From positions 1,439,501-1,503,500 of the forward strand of contig NZ_CP103300.1 in assembly GCF_025562755.1 (NCBI RefSeq): a stretch of 64,000 nucleotides of DNA, written 5' to 3'. This stretch comes from Endozoicomonas euniceicola. Its GTDB lineage: Bacteria > Pseudomonadota > Gammaproteobacteria > Pseudomonadales > Endozoicomonadaceae. The notes under the pieces were generated by a model. That model did no database searches. It was not told the DNA's origin and saw only the letters and a program-made list of their open reading frames with translations. Each line of letters starts with the position of its first letter. Positions within the stretch are counted from its first letter, which is position 1. This document shows positions 8,436-18,000 of this stretch, piece after piece. Position numbers and translations under genes: made by a program.

Positions 8436-9077
8436 TCAGCCCCTGACAATACTGTTCTCTCGAATTTCTTCACCAATGGTTGTATCGGGCCCATGGCCTG
8501 TCACCACGCAGGCTTCTTCATCAAGAACATATAAACGTTCACGTATAGATTTTTCTATCGTTTTAAAGTCCCCGCCCCAGAGGTCGGTTCTGCCAATGGA
8601 GCGACGAAACAGTGTATCACCTGCGATCAGCAATTTGTGTGACTCAAAGTAAAAGCTCATTGAACCTGGTGTATGACCCGGTGTGTGCAGGGCAACACCA
8701 CAACCACAGGGCAGTTCTTCATCATCTTTAAGCCAGTAATCCGGATCGGGGACCGGAGCATAAGGCACACCAAACATACGACACTGCCCTTCAAGGTTAT
8801 CCCACAGGAACTTGTCTTCCTCATGCAGATAGATGGGAGCGCCAGTCAGTTTTTTCAGTTCCCCGCTGGCCAGGAAATGATCCAGGTGAGCATGGGTATG
8901 AATCAGGGCAACCACCCTAAGTCCAAGCTCATTCAGTTTCGCTAGAATAGTGTCGGCATTGCCGCCAGGGTCAACCACAATGGCTTTCCCCGTCGTTTTG
9001 TCACCAATGATGGTGCAGTTGCACTGCAGTGGACCCACCGGAAAGGTGACCCTGATAAAATCGGTCTGGTTTGTCAT
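8436..9077 (-). CDS. MBL-fold hydrolase, YcbL/glyoxalase II-like
   Basis: The protein has 213 residues and carries the metallo-beta-lactamase metal motif THAHLDH, followed by HTPGHTPGS, an AGDTLF aspartate and a VVTGHGPDT histidine, so all metal ligands are present. The length and the N-terminal motif VGPLQCNCTIIGD are those of YcbL-type proteins, related to hydroxyacylglutathione hydrolase. A role in thioester hydrolysis (methylglyoxal detoxification) is likely but not certain from sequence. It lies upstream of the OmpA-like gene with a 33-base gap and may be cotranscribed with it. Confidence 0.88.
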   Translation of the reverse strand: MTNQTDFIRVTFPVGPLQCNCTIIGDKTTGKAIVVDPGGNADTILAKLNELGLRVVALIHTHAHLDHFLASGELKKLTGAPIYLHEEDKFLWDNLEGQCRMFGVPYAPVPDPDYWLKDDEELPCGCGVALHTPGHTPGSMSFYFESHKLLIAGDTLFRRSIGRTDLWGGDFKTIEKSIRERLYVLDEEACVVTGHGPDTTIGEEIRENSIVRG

Positions 9078-9337
9078 ACTGAATCATCCTGAAGCCGATG
9101 TAGACAGATTTAATAAACCGCAGGGCTTGTGACATTAATGCCATTATCAGAAATATCCGGAGTAAAGATTACCAAAAAACTTCTGAGCCTCTACGGGAGA
9201 AAAGTTGCAGGTCATTTTAATGCAGGGCCTCAGGAATACCCAGTGTTATATGGCTAATATAGGGTACTGTTTGGGTGAATTACCGTTGTTCGGTGCATGA
9301 TGATGAAGAAGTATTACTGAGCCTTACGGCGAGAATG

Positions 9338-11371
9338 CTAATGCTGATACAATTCCGGAAATTTTGTACTGAACTCCTGTTCAAACAGCTGGATAGCATT
9401 GATAGATGGACTGGGGCCATCCACTAACCGGTAATGCATTTGTGTGATCTGCCCGGTTTCATTATCGGTATCAACACTCATATGTTTATTGGCAAACTGT
9501 TTGGGCTGTTTAACAGCAAGCTGTTTCATAGTATTGAAGTGGGTTGAAACTAATAGCGATACGTGGGGCAGGTTGCCGATTTTTCGCACCAACAGTTCGG
9601 AGGCAGAATCTCCCTCCGTCGGGTTAGTGGTACGAAACAGCTCATCGGCCAGTATCAAACTACGATGTGCCTTGTTCAGCTTACTATTCACCCCCCAGAC
9701 CCGAACAACAGCATCCACTTCAGTTTCATAAGAGGAACGGCCGTGTTTGTCTCGCTTCTCCATAAGACTGTCAAAATGACTATAAGGTCTTAATTTGAAA
9801 CTTTCTGAAGCTGCAACCCCCAAAGTTTGTGCCATAAAAATAGTATTAATGCCCAGCCCCCTGAGTAGTGTGGACTTTCCTGAGGCATTAGCTCCGGTAA
9901 GGATAATGTTCGCAGGGTCGCTCCCCCCCAGCTTCACATCACTGGGAACCGCCTTTTCAGGGGGAAGTCCAGGATTCCATAGTTTTTTTGCCATTATCTT
10001 TGGTTTTGGCTGGATCTGTCCTTCATGGCTATACCACTTTACAAAAGACCATAAACCGGGCTCTTTGGTTTTTTCAGCTACTGAAATATAAAAGTCCAGT
10101 CTGGATATATTAACCAGATACCTGACGATGAGTTCTCTCTGCAATAGTACCCACCTTAATGTGCTGGCAGCTGCCGCAAAACTACTCAGAAAATTATGAC
10201 TCCTGTCAACCTTAAGATTATTGATTTTACGTAATACAGCATCAGTGATTATTTCCTCATCCCGGGTCATGGTAAAGTTTATCAGTGGTAGGCCCTGAAC
10301 CTTTTTAAATGAAAAAAGCACTTCCAGAAAAGGCTTTAAAGCCATCAGTTCGTCAATAAGGACTTCTTTAGTATTTTTCATACTATTATGGATGCGAGGA
10401 ATGGTGAAGACATCTGTTGCAAACTGTTCTAGAGCTAACAGGTAATGGGAATAACCTCCTAATGATATTGTTGACCTCATAACATTTGATATATAACTTC
10501 CTGGTCCCTGCCAGGGAATATTTTTCAAAGACCTTGCATTTTTGGAAAATCTGGAATTAATAATGTTCATTGGAATAGATAAAGCGCTTGTAACATAGGG
10601 CATAAGGGCCATTTGAATGGTAGACTGGCCGATAAGGTTGTTTTGAAAACTACTACGCTTCATACGGTCAAAATAAGTAGAACTGTCAAATCCGAAATAA
10701 TTGTTCATATAAGAACTGATATCACTATTAGATGCCAAGCTTCCAAATCCCCTCTCTTCCATAAAAATATTTGTTTTTGACAATTTATTAAAAGGATGCA
10801 CTTTGTCGAAAATGGCCAGCCCCGGGGGCAGAAAATGATTGAGTTTCTTCAATTGTTCCCGGAGCTGATCAGCCAGCCCCCTTTCCTGTATCTGCCGAAT
10901 AAGCCCCTGTCTCTGTGTCAACAGGAAGTGGTTATGTGTTGCTCCTGCTACCAGCATATAAGCTCCATACACCTCTCCCATTGTGGTCGTGCCAGGAAAG
11001 GCTGCATCATAAATATGAGCCTTGCCCGGAACCATGAATACCTGAGTGTCATGCCATACATCCGTATGATAATTCACAGGCATAACATTGGGTGATTTTT
11101 TCTTATTGGAGCACTCCAGACATAAATAGTGCAACAGGGTGGCTCTTACTTTGAGAGGTGTCATCCTCTCATCGAGAGCATAGCGCTTTAACTCATCGGT
11201 TTCTTCCAGAGGTTTGATATAGATATGACTGTCTTGCTTTTTTTCAGTATATTTTGACAGATAGTGTTTTTTTAATAATGTATCTGGATTCAGATCTTCT
11301 GCCTGAATCGATAAAGCAATGAGGTGTAATAATAAAGCAGCAATATAAGGACTGATTCTTTGCTTATCCAT
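9338..11371 (-). CDS. MutS-like ATPase with signal peptide, second of a pair
   Basis: The protein has 677 residues from the ATG at 11371. The N-terminus (MDKQRISPYIAALLLHLIAL, then SIQA) reads as a Sec signal peptide. The C-terminal third is a MutS-type ATPase: Walker A GANASGKST near residue 492, the MutS-like segment MAQTLGVAASESF, Walker B LILADEL near 572 followed by FRTTNPTEG, and VSTHF, matching the MutS ATHY position. There is no mismatch-recognition domain. The start codon overlaps the stop of the upstream paralogue by 8 bases (ATGGATAA), indicating translational coupling. A TTG at 11380 is in frame, but AGAAAGG fits the ATG better. An exported ABC-type ATPase is odd, since ATP is scarce outside the cytoplasm. 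Confidence 0.85.
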   Translation of the reverse strand: MDKQRISPYIAALLLHLIALSIQAEDLNPDTLLKKHYLSKYTEKKQDSHIYIKPLEETDELKRYALDERMTPLKVRATLLHYLCLECSNKKKSPNVMPVNYHTDVWHDTQVFMVPGKAHIYDAAFPGTTTMGEVYGAYMLVAGATHNHFLLTQRQGLIRQIQERGLADQLREQLKKLNHFLPPGLAIFDKVHPFNKLSKTNIFMEERGFGSLASNSDISSYMNNYFGFDSSTYFDRMKRSSFQNNLIGQSTIQMALMPYVTSALSIPMNIINSRFSKNARSLKNIPWQGPGSYISNVMRSTISLGGYSHYLLALEQFATDVFTIPRIHNSMKNTKEVLIDELMALKPFLEVLFSFKKVQGLPLINFTMTRDEEIITDAVLRKINNLKVDRSHNFLSSFAAAASTLRWVLLQRELIVRYLVNISRLDFYISVAEKTKEPGLWSFVKWYSHEGQIQPKPKIMAKKLWNPGLPPEKAVPSDVKLGGSDPANIILTGANASGKSTLLRGLGINTIFMAQTLGVAASESFKLRPYSHFDSLMEKRDKHGRSSYETEVDAVVRVWGVNSKLNKAHRSLILADELFRTTNPTEGDSASELLVRKIGNLPHVSLLVSTHFNTMKQLAVKQPKQFANKHMSVDTDNETGQITQMHYRLVDGPSPSINAIQLFEQEFSTKFPELYQH

Positions 11372-13367
11372 TATTGTCAACCTTTCTTAGACGCTCCAAT
11401 TCTGAATAAATATCCGGGAATGATCGAAACTTTTCCATTAAATGAAACAGTGCATTGGATTGTTTATTCTGACCTTGCCTGAGCTGGTAGGTTTTGACCA
11501 GAGTTCCGTTCGCTTTTTCAACATGCATGTGCATTCGGGCGAATTCATTTTCGTCGTTAACACCCACGGTGTTTACATCATAATGAGACGAAACAATATT
11601 AATTGTTCTCAATTGTCGCGCCATGAGGCTGAGAACTTTATTTGTGACATAAAGGCTTGCTTCGGGGTCTGTGTTGCTGAACAACTCATCAAAACAGGCC
11701 AGCATATTTTGGCCACTTTCCAGTGAACTGGCTTGCTCAATCAACTGCCTGGCCTGCATCAGCTCACCTTCATAAGAAGAAAATTCACCTGTGTGGTCAT
11801 ATTTATCCATATGGCTGTAGATAGCATGAAACAGTCCTGTCTGGAAAGACTCTGCGGCAGCTATCCCGAAAGTCTGTGCCAGATAAATCGAATTCACAGT
11901 GATGGCCCGCATCATTGTGGATTTACCCGATGCATTACAGCCCGACAGTAACAGATTTCCCAGCGGGAGCTCTGAATGCGCACTACAGGTTCCGTAAACA
12001 TAAGGCCAATTTTCTCTACGTGCAGGGCTTGCATCGCTTTTTTCAAGGACAATATCATTAGTGACCACTTTGTCAGCATTAAGAACCGGGTTCCAGAGCC
12101 CCCGGGCTACAATCAGGGGTTTCTGCGCCGTGAACTGGGCAAATGTTAACTGACCACTAGCGGCGGGGGAATTCATGCGCCTTGCAATAGCCTGGTATAT
12201 ATCTATTTTTCCACTCTGGTACAGAGCTTTGGCAATAGCCTGCTTTAGCTCAAGAGAATGCGATAGCATTTCTATGGCATATTCCAGGTAATTTTTCTTA
12301 GCTCGGGGATCTTGCTCTATTAACCATTCAGTACCATACAGAAAATGTTTTATTAAAGTCATTTCCTGTGAAGTAAAGCTCAGTCTCAATTCTTCCGGCA
12401 AGTCTGTAAGCTGTTGCAGGCTCAATGCCTGACGCAGATAGTAGGACAATATGTCAACTCGAACACGAATGGTTTTGTAGAGTGCTATTTGCTGACTTTC
12501 TACCAACTTGTCCAATACAAAGTGGTCCAACAAGTGTTTAGCGCTCATAATGCCCAGAGAGAAGACTGAATACGCTATTCCGGTAAAAAAACTACATGAA
12601 CAGTAACGCTCATTTAGAAAGGGTTCTGCTACCATAGACATCATTGACGCCATCAAAACTAAATTTTTCCCCTTCGTGTAGACCCAAAACAAGCTATTCA
12701 AGAGTAAGTTATAAGCTTTTGTTGTCCAGGTGAGGTTGCGAAACTTTTCTGTCCGCTCCCTTACTTCGGGGAAATAAATGATATCAGCATTATCAAACAG
12801 AGATACGACGGTAGGTTCGTAATCTTTTAGCTGTTTCAGAATTGCTGGCAGCCGATTCTGCAACGACTCAGTCTGCATTGTCTTTTCTATCAGGTCCTGC
12901 TGATGGCGCAACGCTTTAATATCACTGGTGGGCTGTGCCAGAATCAACGCTTTTAAAACTTCTCCGGACAATGTGTAACCGGGAAACAGTATGTCCAGCA
13001 TAGAAGACTTTCCCAGTTCCTCATTACCTAATACCCGGGTATCCTGTAAAATATTGGCACTGGTTTTAACGGGCTGGGAAGCTTGCCTTATCTGGGTAGA
13101 AAGAATTTGAACCAGTACCTGCCTGGTACGATAGGTTATTTTTAAAGGCTCAGAACCGAAAGGATTTGGAGCAAAAAGCTCATAAGCCCAGGCGATATTT
13201 CTCTCTTTTTCCGGATCAACCAGCCTCGCTGGATCCTCAGTCATTTCATGGTTATACGATTTTAAGTAAATATCACCCGCCTCCCTGACTGCGTCCGGCA
13301 CATCAGCCAGGGCGATATTTCCTGCAAAAAAAATGAAAAATAAAAACCAACCAGGGAACTTGTACAT
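11364..13367 (-). CDS. MutS-like ATPase with signal peptide, first of a pair
   Basis: The protein has 667 residues. Residues 1-21 (MYKFPGWFLFFIFFAGNIAL, then A) form a clear signal peptide. The middle is helical, with a hydrophobic stretch around residues 240-275. The C-terminal domain is MutS-like: Walker A GCNASGKST near residue 475, AQTFGIAAAESF, Walker B MLACFDEL near 557 followed by FSNTDPEAS, and VSSHY. It is a distant paralogue of the gene it overlaps at 11364-11371, sharing the AQTxGxAAxESF motif. AAAAGAG lies upstream of the ATG. MutS-family proteins dimerise through this domain, so a heterodimer with its neighbour is a reasonable inference. The role is unknown; it is not a normal mismatch-repair MutS. 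Confidence 0.85.
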   Translation of the reverse strand: MYKFPGWFLFFIFFAGNIALADVPDAVREAGDIYLKSYNHEMTEDPARLVDPEKERNIAWAYELFAPNPFGSEPLKITYRTRQVLVQILSTQIRQASQPVKTSANILQDTRVLGNEELGKSSMLDILFPGYTLSGEVLKALILAQPTSDIKALRHQQDLIEKTMQTESLQNRLPAILKQLKDYEPTVVSLFDNADIIYFPEVRERTEKFRNLTWTTKAYNLLLNSLFWVYTKGKNLVLMASMMSMVAEPFLNERYCSCSFFTGIAYSVFSLGIMSAKHLLDHFVLDKLVESQQIALYKTIRVRVDILSYYLRQALSLQQLTDLPEELRLSFTSQEMTLIKHFLYGTEWLIEQDPRAKKNYLEYAIEMLSHSLELKQAIAKALYQSGKIDIYQAIARRMNSPAASGQLTFAQFTAQKPLIVARGLWNPVLNADKVVTNDIVLEKSDASPARRENWPYVYGTCSAHSELPLGNLLLSGCNASGKSTMMRAITVNSIYLAQTFGIAAAESFQTGLFHAIYSHMDKYDHTGEFSSYEGELMQARQLIEQASSLESGQNMLACFDELFSNTDPEASLYVTNKVLSLMARQLRTINIVSSHYDVNTVGVNDENEFARMHMHVEKANGTLVKTYQLRQGQNKQSNALFHLMEKFRSFPDIYSELERLRKVDNNG

Positions 13368-13570
13368 GAATAAAACTCTTTTTCTGGCCTTGTTTTTCTT
13401 TTAAAGCAAAAATGCATCAACGTTTATTGTGGAATTTAATATAGCTGCAATTTGAGCTTTGTCTGGAAAATTAAAAAATTAAAAGCAGAGACGATACCTG
13501 AAACGTTTTTTTACAGGGAACTTAACGACATTTGTCTTAAGATTAAGCCTGCGAAGCGGACTCCGGGGAA

Positions 13571-14206
13571 TTAAAGCATTGCCGGAGTCACCGTCAGTCG
13601 TTTACAACCACCGGGAGGCAGGCGTTCGCCAGTGCCAGTGAGTTTTTCCAGCAGCAGATAAACAGGCGCGCCGTGGCTGAATAACAACACATAACGACCC
13701 TGGTGGTTATGGCATTTTTGATGGATAGCTTTGAACGCCTCAGACATTCTGGCTTTTATTGCTTCCCGACTTTCACCATTAAATGATTCCGGGCTCTCGG
13801 GAAACCAGAAGTCCTTGTCATTATATTGAGTAATTTTCTGGCTCTCCCTGTCCCCCATCTGCGACTCGATCAGTTTCGGCTCAATAATCAGTTTTTGTTC
13901 GGGAATCGCAAGAACATCCATAACGTTTCTGGCCGACTCGCAGGTTCTGGGCAATGGTGATGCAAACACCTGACAAATGTTATCAGCTGTTAAACCTGTT
14001 GATTTAAGGTCACTTCCCAGTTGACGAACCTGTTTGATACCCCTGGTTGTCAAATGCGCCTCGATATAGCTTGGATGACGAGGGTTTGAGCTGTACCACC
14101 CTCCTATATTTTGTTCCGCTTCGCCGTGTCGACAGATAATTAGTTCCAACGTGTTCTCCATCACCGATAAAGCCAATAAATCTACCAATAGCATGATCAG
14201 GAACAT
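13571..14206 (-). CDS. histidine phosphatase family protein
   Basis: The protein has 211 residues with the phosphohistidine motif ICRHGEAEQN, the partner ASPLPRTCESA segment and the second catalytic histidine in LLFSHGAPVYLL. It belongs to the phosphoglycerate-mutase-like branch of histidine phosphatases; the substrate cannot be read from sequence. AGGAGG precedes the ATG at 14206 by 11 bases. An internal ATG (MENTLELIICRHGE, 14161) would remove a hydrophobic 15-residue leader, and could be the true start, as family members usually begin shortly before RHG. A hairpin (GACTCCGG and its inverse, 13559-13590) overlaps the stop codon. Downstream of the 83-residue gene, probably in one operon. Confidence 0.8.
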   Translation of the reverse strand: MFLIMLLVDLLALSVMENTLELIICRHGEAEQNIGGWYSSNPRHPSYIEAHLTTRGIKQVRQLGSDLKSTGLTADNICQVFASPLPRTCESARNVMDVLAIPEQKLIIEPKLIESQMGDRESQKITQYNDKDFWFPESPESFNGESREAIKARMSEAFKAIHQKCHNHQGRYVLLFSHGAPVYLLLEKLTGTGERLPPGGCKRLTVTPAML

Positions 14207-14221
14207 TCTGACAAATGCCTC

Positions 14222-14473
14222 CTACCGAACAACCTGAAGCAGGATTTTACGGTCGTTATGACGAAACGTTCCGGGTGAAGCCTGCTGAGCTGTTAGCGCA
14301 TAGATGCCTTTAGAGTTGAGTCGTATCAGCCGTTTTGTTGCCACAGTCACCCAAAAATTAATCCCCCCGGGCCGCTGTTCATAGCCCGGGTAGGGAAAGC
14401 AGGGCTGTTCCAGCGACTCTTCCTGCTGATCAAACTCTTCCAGTGATTCAGGCAGATCAAAACGAATTGTCAT
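14222..14473 (-). CDS. hypothetical small protein
   Basis: The protein has 83 residues, begins MTIRFDLPESLEEFDQ, and has an acidic N-terminus and a basic C-terminus. I recognise no domain. A strong GGAGGTGA ribosome binding site sits 3 bases or so before the ATG region, supporting a real gene. The stop codon is 15 bases before the phosphatase start, and the AGGAGG of that gene overlaps this stop, so the two are likely cotranscribed. Confidence 0.65.
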   Translation of the reverse strand: MTIRFDLPESLEEFDQQEESLEQPCFPYPGYEQRPGGINFWVTVATKRLIRLNSKGIYALTAQQASPGTFRHNDRKILLQVVR

Positions 14474-14859
14474 GCTTCACCTCCAGACACTGACTACGTG
14501 TAAAACATTCGTACAAAAATGCCCGAAAAGAGCGCGACAGCCTTAATTCCGACAGAATCCTAGTGTAGACAAGCTTTTTAGCTCTATAAGCAAATATCGA
14601 ATTTGCATTAGAGAAATCGGAACCTGAGGCTAACCTTTCTGTCTATGAATAGAGAAAACCTTTTTTTAACACCCGTTTCCAGCAGGAAAAGCAGACGCTT
14701 TATGTACGGCTTTATGTACGGCTTTATGCACTTCAGGAATCAGGAGAAAACACTCTTAAAGAGAGCTGGCTCAGAGAAGCCCGGCACTCGTTGTTGTCGC
14801 TCGCACGACGTTTGATTTACACGGTTTTAAGAATGTTTGAGGGTGTAAGGAGTTTAATC
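14474..14859. other. non-coding region with a short direct repeat
   Basis: This region lies between divergent genes. No supported gene is seen. TTTATGTACGGC occurs twice in tandem at 14700-14723, with a third degenerate unit after it. An in-frame extension of the symporter gene up to a TTG at 14791 is open, but lacks a ribosome binding site. The region probably holds promoters for both directions. Confidence 0.4.
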
Positions 14860-16104
14860 ATGTGCGACCGATGCAACAAACACTATAGAGTCAGCTCAAC
14901 AGCTCTGCTGCTGCTGGCTGCTGCCTTGGGGATGCTGACTGGCTGGCTTGATTTTCCGGTCATTAATAATATCTGTGAAGTCATTACCGACATTTTTATC
15001 CGGCTGCTGAAGCTGGTGAGCCTCCCGATTATTTTCTTCTCACTGATCGCCACGCTTTCGGGCATGAGTGGTATGGGTGATGTCAAGGTGATGGGGGGCA
15101 AGGTTCTCAAGTTTACGCTTCTGACTACTTTCGTTGCAGCCGCCATGGCTCTGCTGCTTTATACCAGCTTTGACCCGGCACATCAGGCCAGTCTTGCAGC
15201 CAGCCGTTCCGGTCAGGAGCTGGAGGTAGTCAGCTACTGGAACTATCTGCTGAGTATTATTCCATCCAGTTTTATTGAACCGTTCTACAACGGTAACGTG
15301 ATGGGAGCTTTATTTCTGGCACTGCTGATGAGCGCCGCCATTCTATCGCTAGGGCAGGATCATAAAGAGACTTTGCACAAACTCTTTGACAGCCTGTTTG
15401 CAGCCGTTATGAAAATGACCAGTTTTATACTTAAACTGATGCCTCTGGCGGTCTGGGCTTTTGTGACTCTGTTTGTCCGGGACTTCCAGAATCAGGACAT
15501 GCTTCAGGGACTGGTGGTTTACCTGGTCTGTGTATTGCTGGCTAACGTTATTCAGGCAGGCGTTATTCTGCCACTGTTCCTTAAAAGCAAAGGCATCCCA
15601 CCGTTGAAAGCGCTCAAAGCCATGTGGCCAGCGCTGACCATCGCCTTTTTCGCCAAATCATCCAGTGCCGCCCTGCCCTCAGCAGTCAAGTGCGCAGAAC
15701 AACGACTCGGAGTGAATGGTAAGGTTGCCCGTTTCAGTATGCCCCTGTGTATCAGCGTAAACATGAACGCTTGTGCAGCATTTATTCTTATCACTGTACT
15801 GTTCGTATCCCAGAGCAATGGCGTCCAGTTCTCTATGCTGGAACTTTTGTCCTGGGTATTGATTGCATCGATTGCTGCGATTGGCAATGCTGGCGTGCCG
15901 ATGGGGTGCTACATGCTGTCCAGTGCGTTTCTGGCGGCCATGAACGTTGACTTGCAGTTGATGCTTTTGATTCTACCGTTTTACAGTTTCATTGATATGC
16001 TTGAAAGCGCCATCAACGTCTGGTCCGATTCCTGTGTAACCGCCATGGTCAATCATGAACTGGAGCAGGCCGGTGAGCTGGCTTCAGAGCAGGCTGACAG
16101 TTAA
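14860..16104 (+). CDS. dicarboxylate/amino acid:cation symporter (DAACS family)
   Basis: The protein has 414 residues and about eight membrane helices plus re-entrant loops. The family segment AFFAKSSSAALPSAVKCAE (the serine-rich hairpin) and the later NMNACAAFILITVLFVSQ and LLILPFYSFIDMLESAINVWSD, equivalent to the NMDG and following substrate-binding region of GltP/DctA, are visible. It should import glutamate, aspartate or a C4-dicarboxylate with Na+ or H+. In this copy the usual NMDG reads NMNA, so substrate or ion coupling may differ. TAAGGAG lies 7 bases before the ATG at 14860, which decides the start against the upstream TTG at 14791. Confidence 0.9.
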   Translation: MCDRCNKHYRVSSTALLLLAAALGMLTGWLDFPVINNICEVITDIFIRLLKLVSLPIIFFSLIATLSGMSGMGDVKVMGGKVLKFTLLTTFVAAAMALLLYTSFDPAHQASLAASRSGQELEVVSYWNYLLSIIPSSFIEPFYNGNVMGALFLALLMSAAILSLGQDHKETLHKLFDSLFAAVMKMTSFILKLMPLAVWAFVTLFVRDFQNQDMLQGLVVYLVCVLLANVIQAGVILPLFLKSKGIPPLKALKAMWPALTIAFFAKSSSAALPSAVKCAEQRLGVNGKVARFSMPLCISVNMNACAAFILITVLFVSQSNGVQFSMLELLSWVLIASIAAIGNAGVPMGCYMLSSAFLAAMNVDLQLMLLILPFYSFIDMLESAINVWSDSCVTAMVNHELEQAGELASEQADS

Positions 16105-16154
16105 GGTTCCAAAAAGCGAAGGGCATTTCAACCATGCCCTGGAAGCCTGTTTAC

Positions 16155-16559
16155 TCAGGCAAAGGATACGCTTTTAATCATTTCACTCAGGGCTTTCAGT
16201 ACATCCTGACGACTGATGACACCCAGCAATTCATCATCCTGAATCACAGGGTATACCTTGGGTTTGTTGATCTGCATTCTCTGGGCGACATCAATAACAG
16301 ACTCCTCAGGCGTCACAAACAAAGGTTCCCCGTGCATCAGGTCAGCCACCACTTTGCGGTTGTCGGAGTGGTAAGTACCAGAAAGCATCTGTGCAATACA
16401 ATCCTGCTCTGATAAAAAGCCCACCAGCTTTCCGTCATCATCAATCACTGGCAGACCGGTTAGCCCTGACGCAAGAATCCGTTCTACCGCTTCTGCCAGA
16501 TAAAGTTCCGTTGGCAGCGGAGTAATATTCCTGCGAACGATGTCTTTAACCACTTTCAT
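16155..16559 (-). CDS. two-CBS-domain protein
   Basis: The protein has 134 residues and consists of two CBS motifs: residues about 5-60 (GLTGLPVIDDDGKLVGFLSE) and about 75-130 (KPKVYPVIQDDELLGVISR). Stand-alone CBS pairs bind adenine nucleotides and regulate partner proteins. No partner is obvious nearby. GGGAG lies 6 bases before the ATG at 16559, preferred over a start five codons upstream. It lies convergent to the symporter gene and downstream of bioA on the same strand. Confidence 0.88.
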   Translation of the reverse strand: MKVVKDIVRRNITPLPTELYLAEAVERILASGLTGLPVIDDDGKLVGFLSEQDCIAQMLSGTYHSDNRKVVADLMHGEPLFVTPEESVIDVAQRMQINKPKVYPVIQDDELLGVISRQDVLKALSEMIKSVSFA

Positions 16560-16650
16560 ATCAGGCTCCCACATAAGTCGTGATCCGTGGTCAAATTATG
16601 AACCGATTAACGGCACAGACCAAACAAAAAGCGCCTATGTATCAGAAGCG

Positions 16651-16711
16651 TTTAGCTGTTGGCTGTTGGCTGTTGGCTGCTCGTACAGCCAAAAGCCAAA
16701 AGCCAATATCT
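16651..16711. repeat. heptamer hairpin element, copy B (core only)
   Basis: TTAGCTG is followed by three TTGGCTG units, a CTCGTA loop and the inverse units AGCCAAA, AGCCAAA, AGCCAAT. This is the core of the same hairpin family as copies A, C, D and E. The outer GGGAAGCAG and GGGGCGCAG ends are not recognisable. It sits 5 bases beyond the bioA stop codon, where it could act as a terminator-like hairpin. Confidence 0.65.
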
Positions 16712-16716
16712 AATCC

Positions 16717-18000
16717 TCAAATGCGGCTGACAACCCGACAGAACCGCTGACACAGAAAATCCAGTTCTTCGTCACTGATAATGTAAGGCGGCATGATGTA
16801 AATCAGTTTGCCAAATGGACGCACCCAGATGCCTTCCTCAACAAACATAGGCTGCACTTCCTTCATAACCACCGGTTCTTTCATTTCAACCACGCCAATC
16901 GCCCCAAGAATCCGGACTTCAGCCACGCTGTCAAGCTCTGCACAGGGCGACAAACCACTGAGCAGCTTTTGTTCAATATTGGCTACCTGAGACTTCCATG
17001 CACCCGTGGCAAAAATCTCCAGGCTGGCGTTGGCGGCAGCACAGGCTAAGGGATTTGCCATAAAGGTTGGCCCGTGCATAATCGGCCCATGGGCAGAAAT
17101 GGTATCGCTGACTTTTTCAGTACACAGTGTGGCTGCCATAGTCATGTAACCACCGGTTAGCGCTTTGCCCACCGTCATGATGTCTGGCACGATATTGGCG
17201 TGTTCACAGGCAAACAGCTTGCCGGTTCTGCCAAAACCCGTGGCAATCTCATCATGAATCAGCAGGACATTGTACTCATCACATAATTCCCGAACGCGCC
17301 TGAGGAAATCAGGCGAGTAGAAATACATACCTCCTGCCCCCTGAACGATAGGTTCAATAATGACCGCTGCCACCTGTTCGTGCATAGTTTCCAGACTATT
17401 TTTGAACTCACTGATATGGGATTCAGCAAACGGCTCATCAAACTTGCAGGGAGGACGCGGCACAAAATGATGCTCGGGAAGAATACCCGTAAACAGGGAG
17501 TGCATGCCGCCAACCGGGTCGCAGACCGACATGGCACCCGTCGTGTCACCGTAATAGCCACCACGGAATGTCAGCATTCTGGTTTTACGGGTATAGCCCT
17601 GAACCACCCAATACTGCATAGCCATTTTAATCGCCACTTCCACAGATACCGAACCGGAATCTGCAAAGAAAACGGTCTGAATGGGTTCTGGTGTCATATC
17701 CACGAGCTTACGGGCAAGGTCAATGGCCGGCTTATGGGTCAGACCACCAAACATGACATGAGAGAAAGTATCAATCTGTGCTTTCATGGCCTGGTTCATG
17801 TGTGGATGGTTGTAGCCATGGGCCATACACCACCAGGACGACATACCATCAATGATTTCCCTGCCATCATTTAATGTCAGTTTGACGCCATTCGCTCCGA
17901 CAACAGGAAAAACAGGAAGCGAACTGTTGGTCGAACTATAGGGGTGCCAGACATGTCTGGATTCAAACTCAAGATCCCCGGTACTGAGATGGTGGTGCAA
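16717..18000 (-). CDS. bioA: adenosylmethionine-8-amino-7-oxononanoate aminotransferase
   Basis: BioA converts 7-keto-8-aminopelargonate to 7,8-diaminopelargonate with S-adenosylmethionine as amino donor, in biotin synthesis. The 427 residues fit the family. Signatures include the N-terminal HVWHPYSS, GMSSWWCMAHGYNHP, the PLP pocket LLIHDEIATGFGRTG and the lysine motif MTVGKALTGGYMTMA, then HGPTFMANPLACAAA. The start is a TTG at 18000, with GGAG 6 bases upstream; no ATG occurs before residue 54, so a TTG start is required. The other bio genes are not in the window. Confidence 0.95.
   Translation of the reverse strand: MHHHLSTGDLEFESRHVWHPYSSTNSSLPVFPVVGANGVKLTLNDGREIIDGMSSWWCMAHGYNHPHMNQAMKAQIDTFSHVMFGGLTHKPAIDLARKLVDMTPEPIQTVFFADSGSVSVEVAIKMAMQYWVVQGYTRKTRMLTFRGGYYGDTTGAMSVCDPVGGMHSLFTGILPEHHFVPRPPCKFDEPFAESHISEFKNSLETMHEQVAAVIIEPIVQGAGGMYFYSPDFLRRVRELCDEYNVLLIHDEIATGFGRTGKLFACEHANIVPDIMTVGKALTGGYMTMAATLCTEKVSDTISAHGPIMHGPTFMANPLACAAANASLEIFATGAWKSQVANIEQKLLSGLSPCAELDSVAEVRILGAIGVVEMKEPVVMKEVQPMFVEEGIWVRPFGKLIYIMPPYIISDEELDFLCQRFCRVVSRI

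Noticed and set aside
9338..13367. Ordinary mismatch-repair MutS genes
   Set aside because: Both proteins lack the mismatch-binding N-terminal domain and carry signal peptides. The Walker B follow-up (FRTT, FSNT) also differs from the GRGT of MutS.
13559..13590. Hairpin over the phosphatase stop codon as a terminator
   Set aside because: The stem is good (GACTCCGG and its inverse), but the loop contains the stop codon and there is no T-run on the minus strand, so I only mention it in the gene entry.
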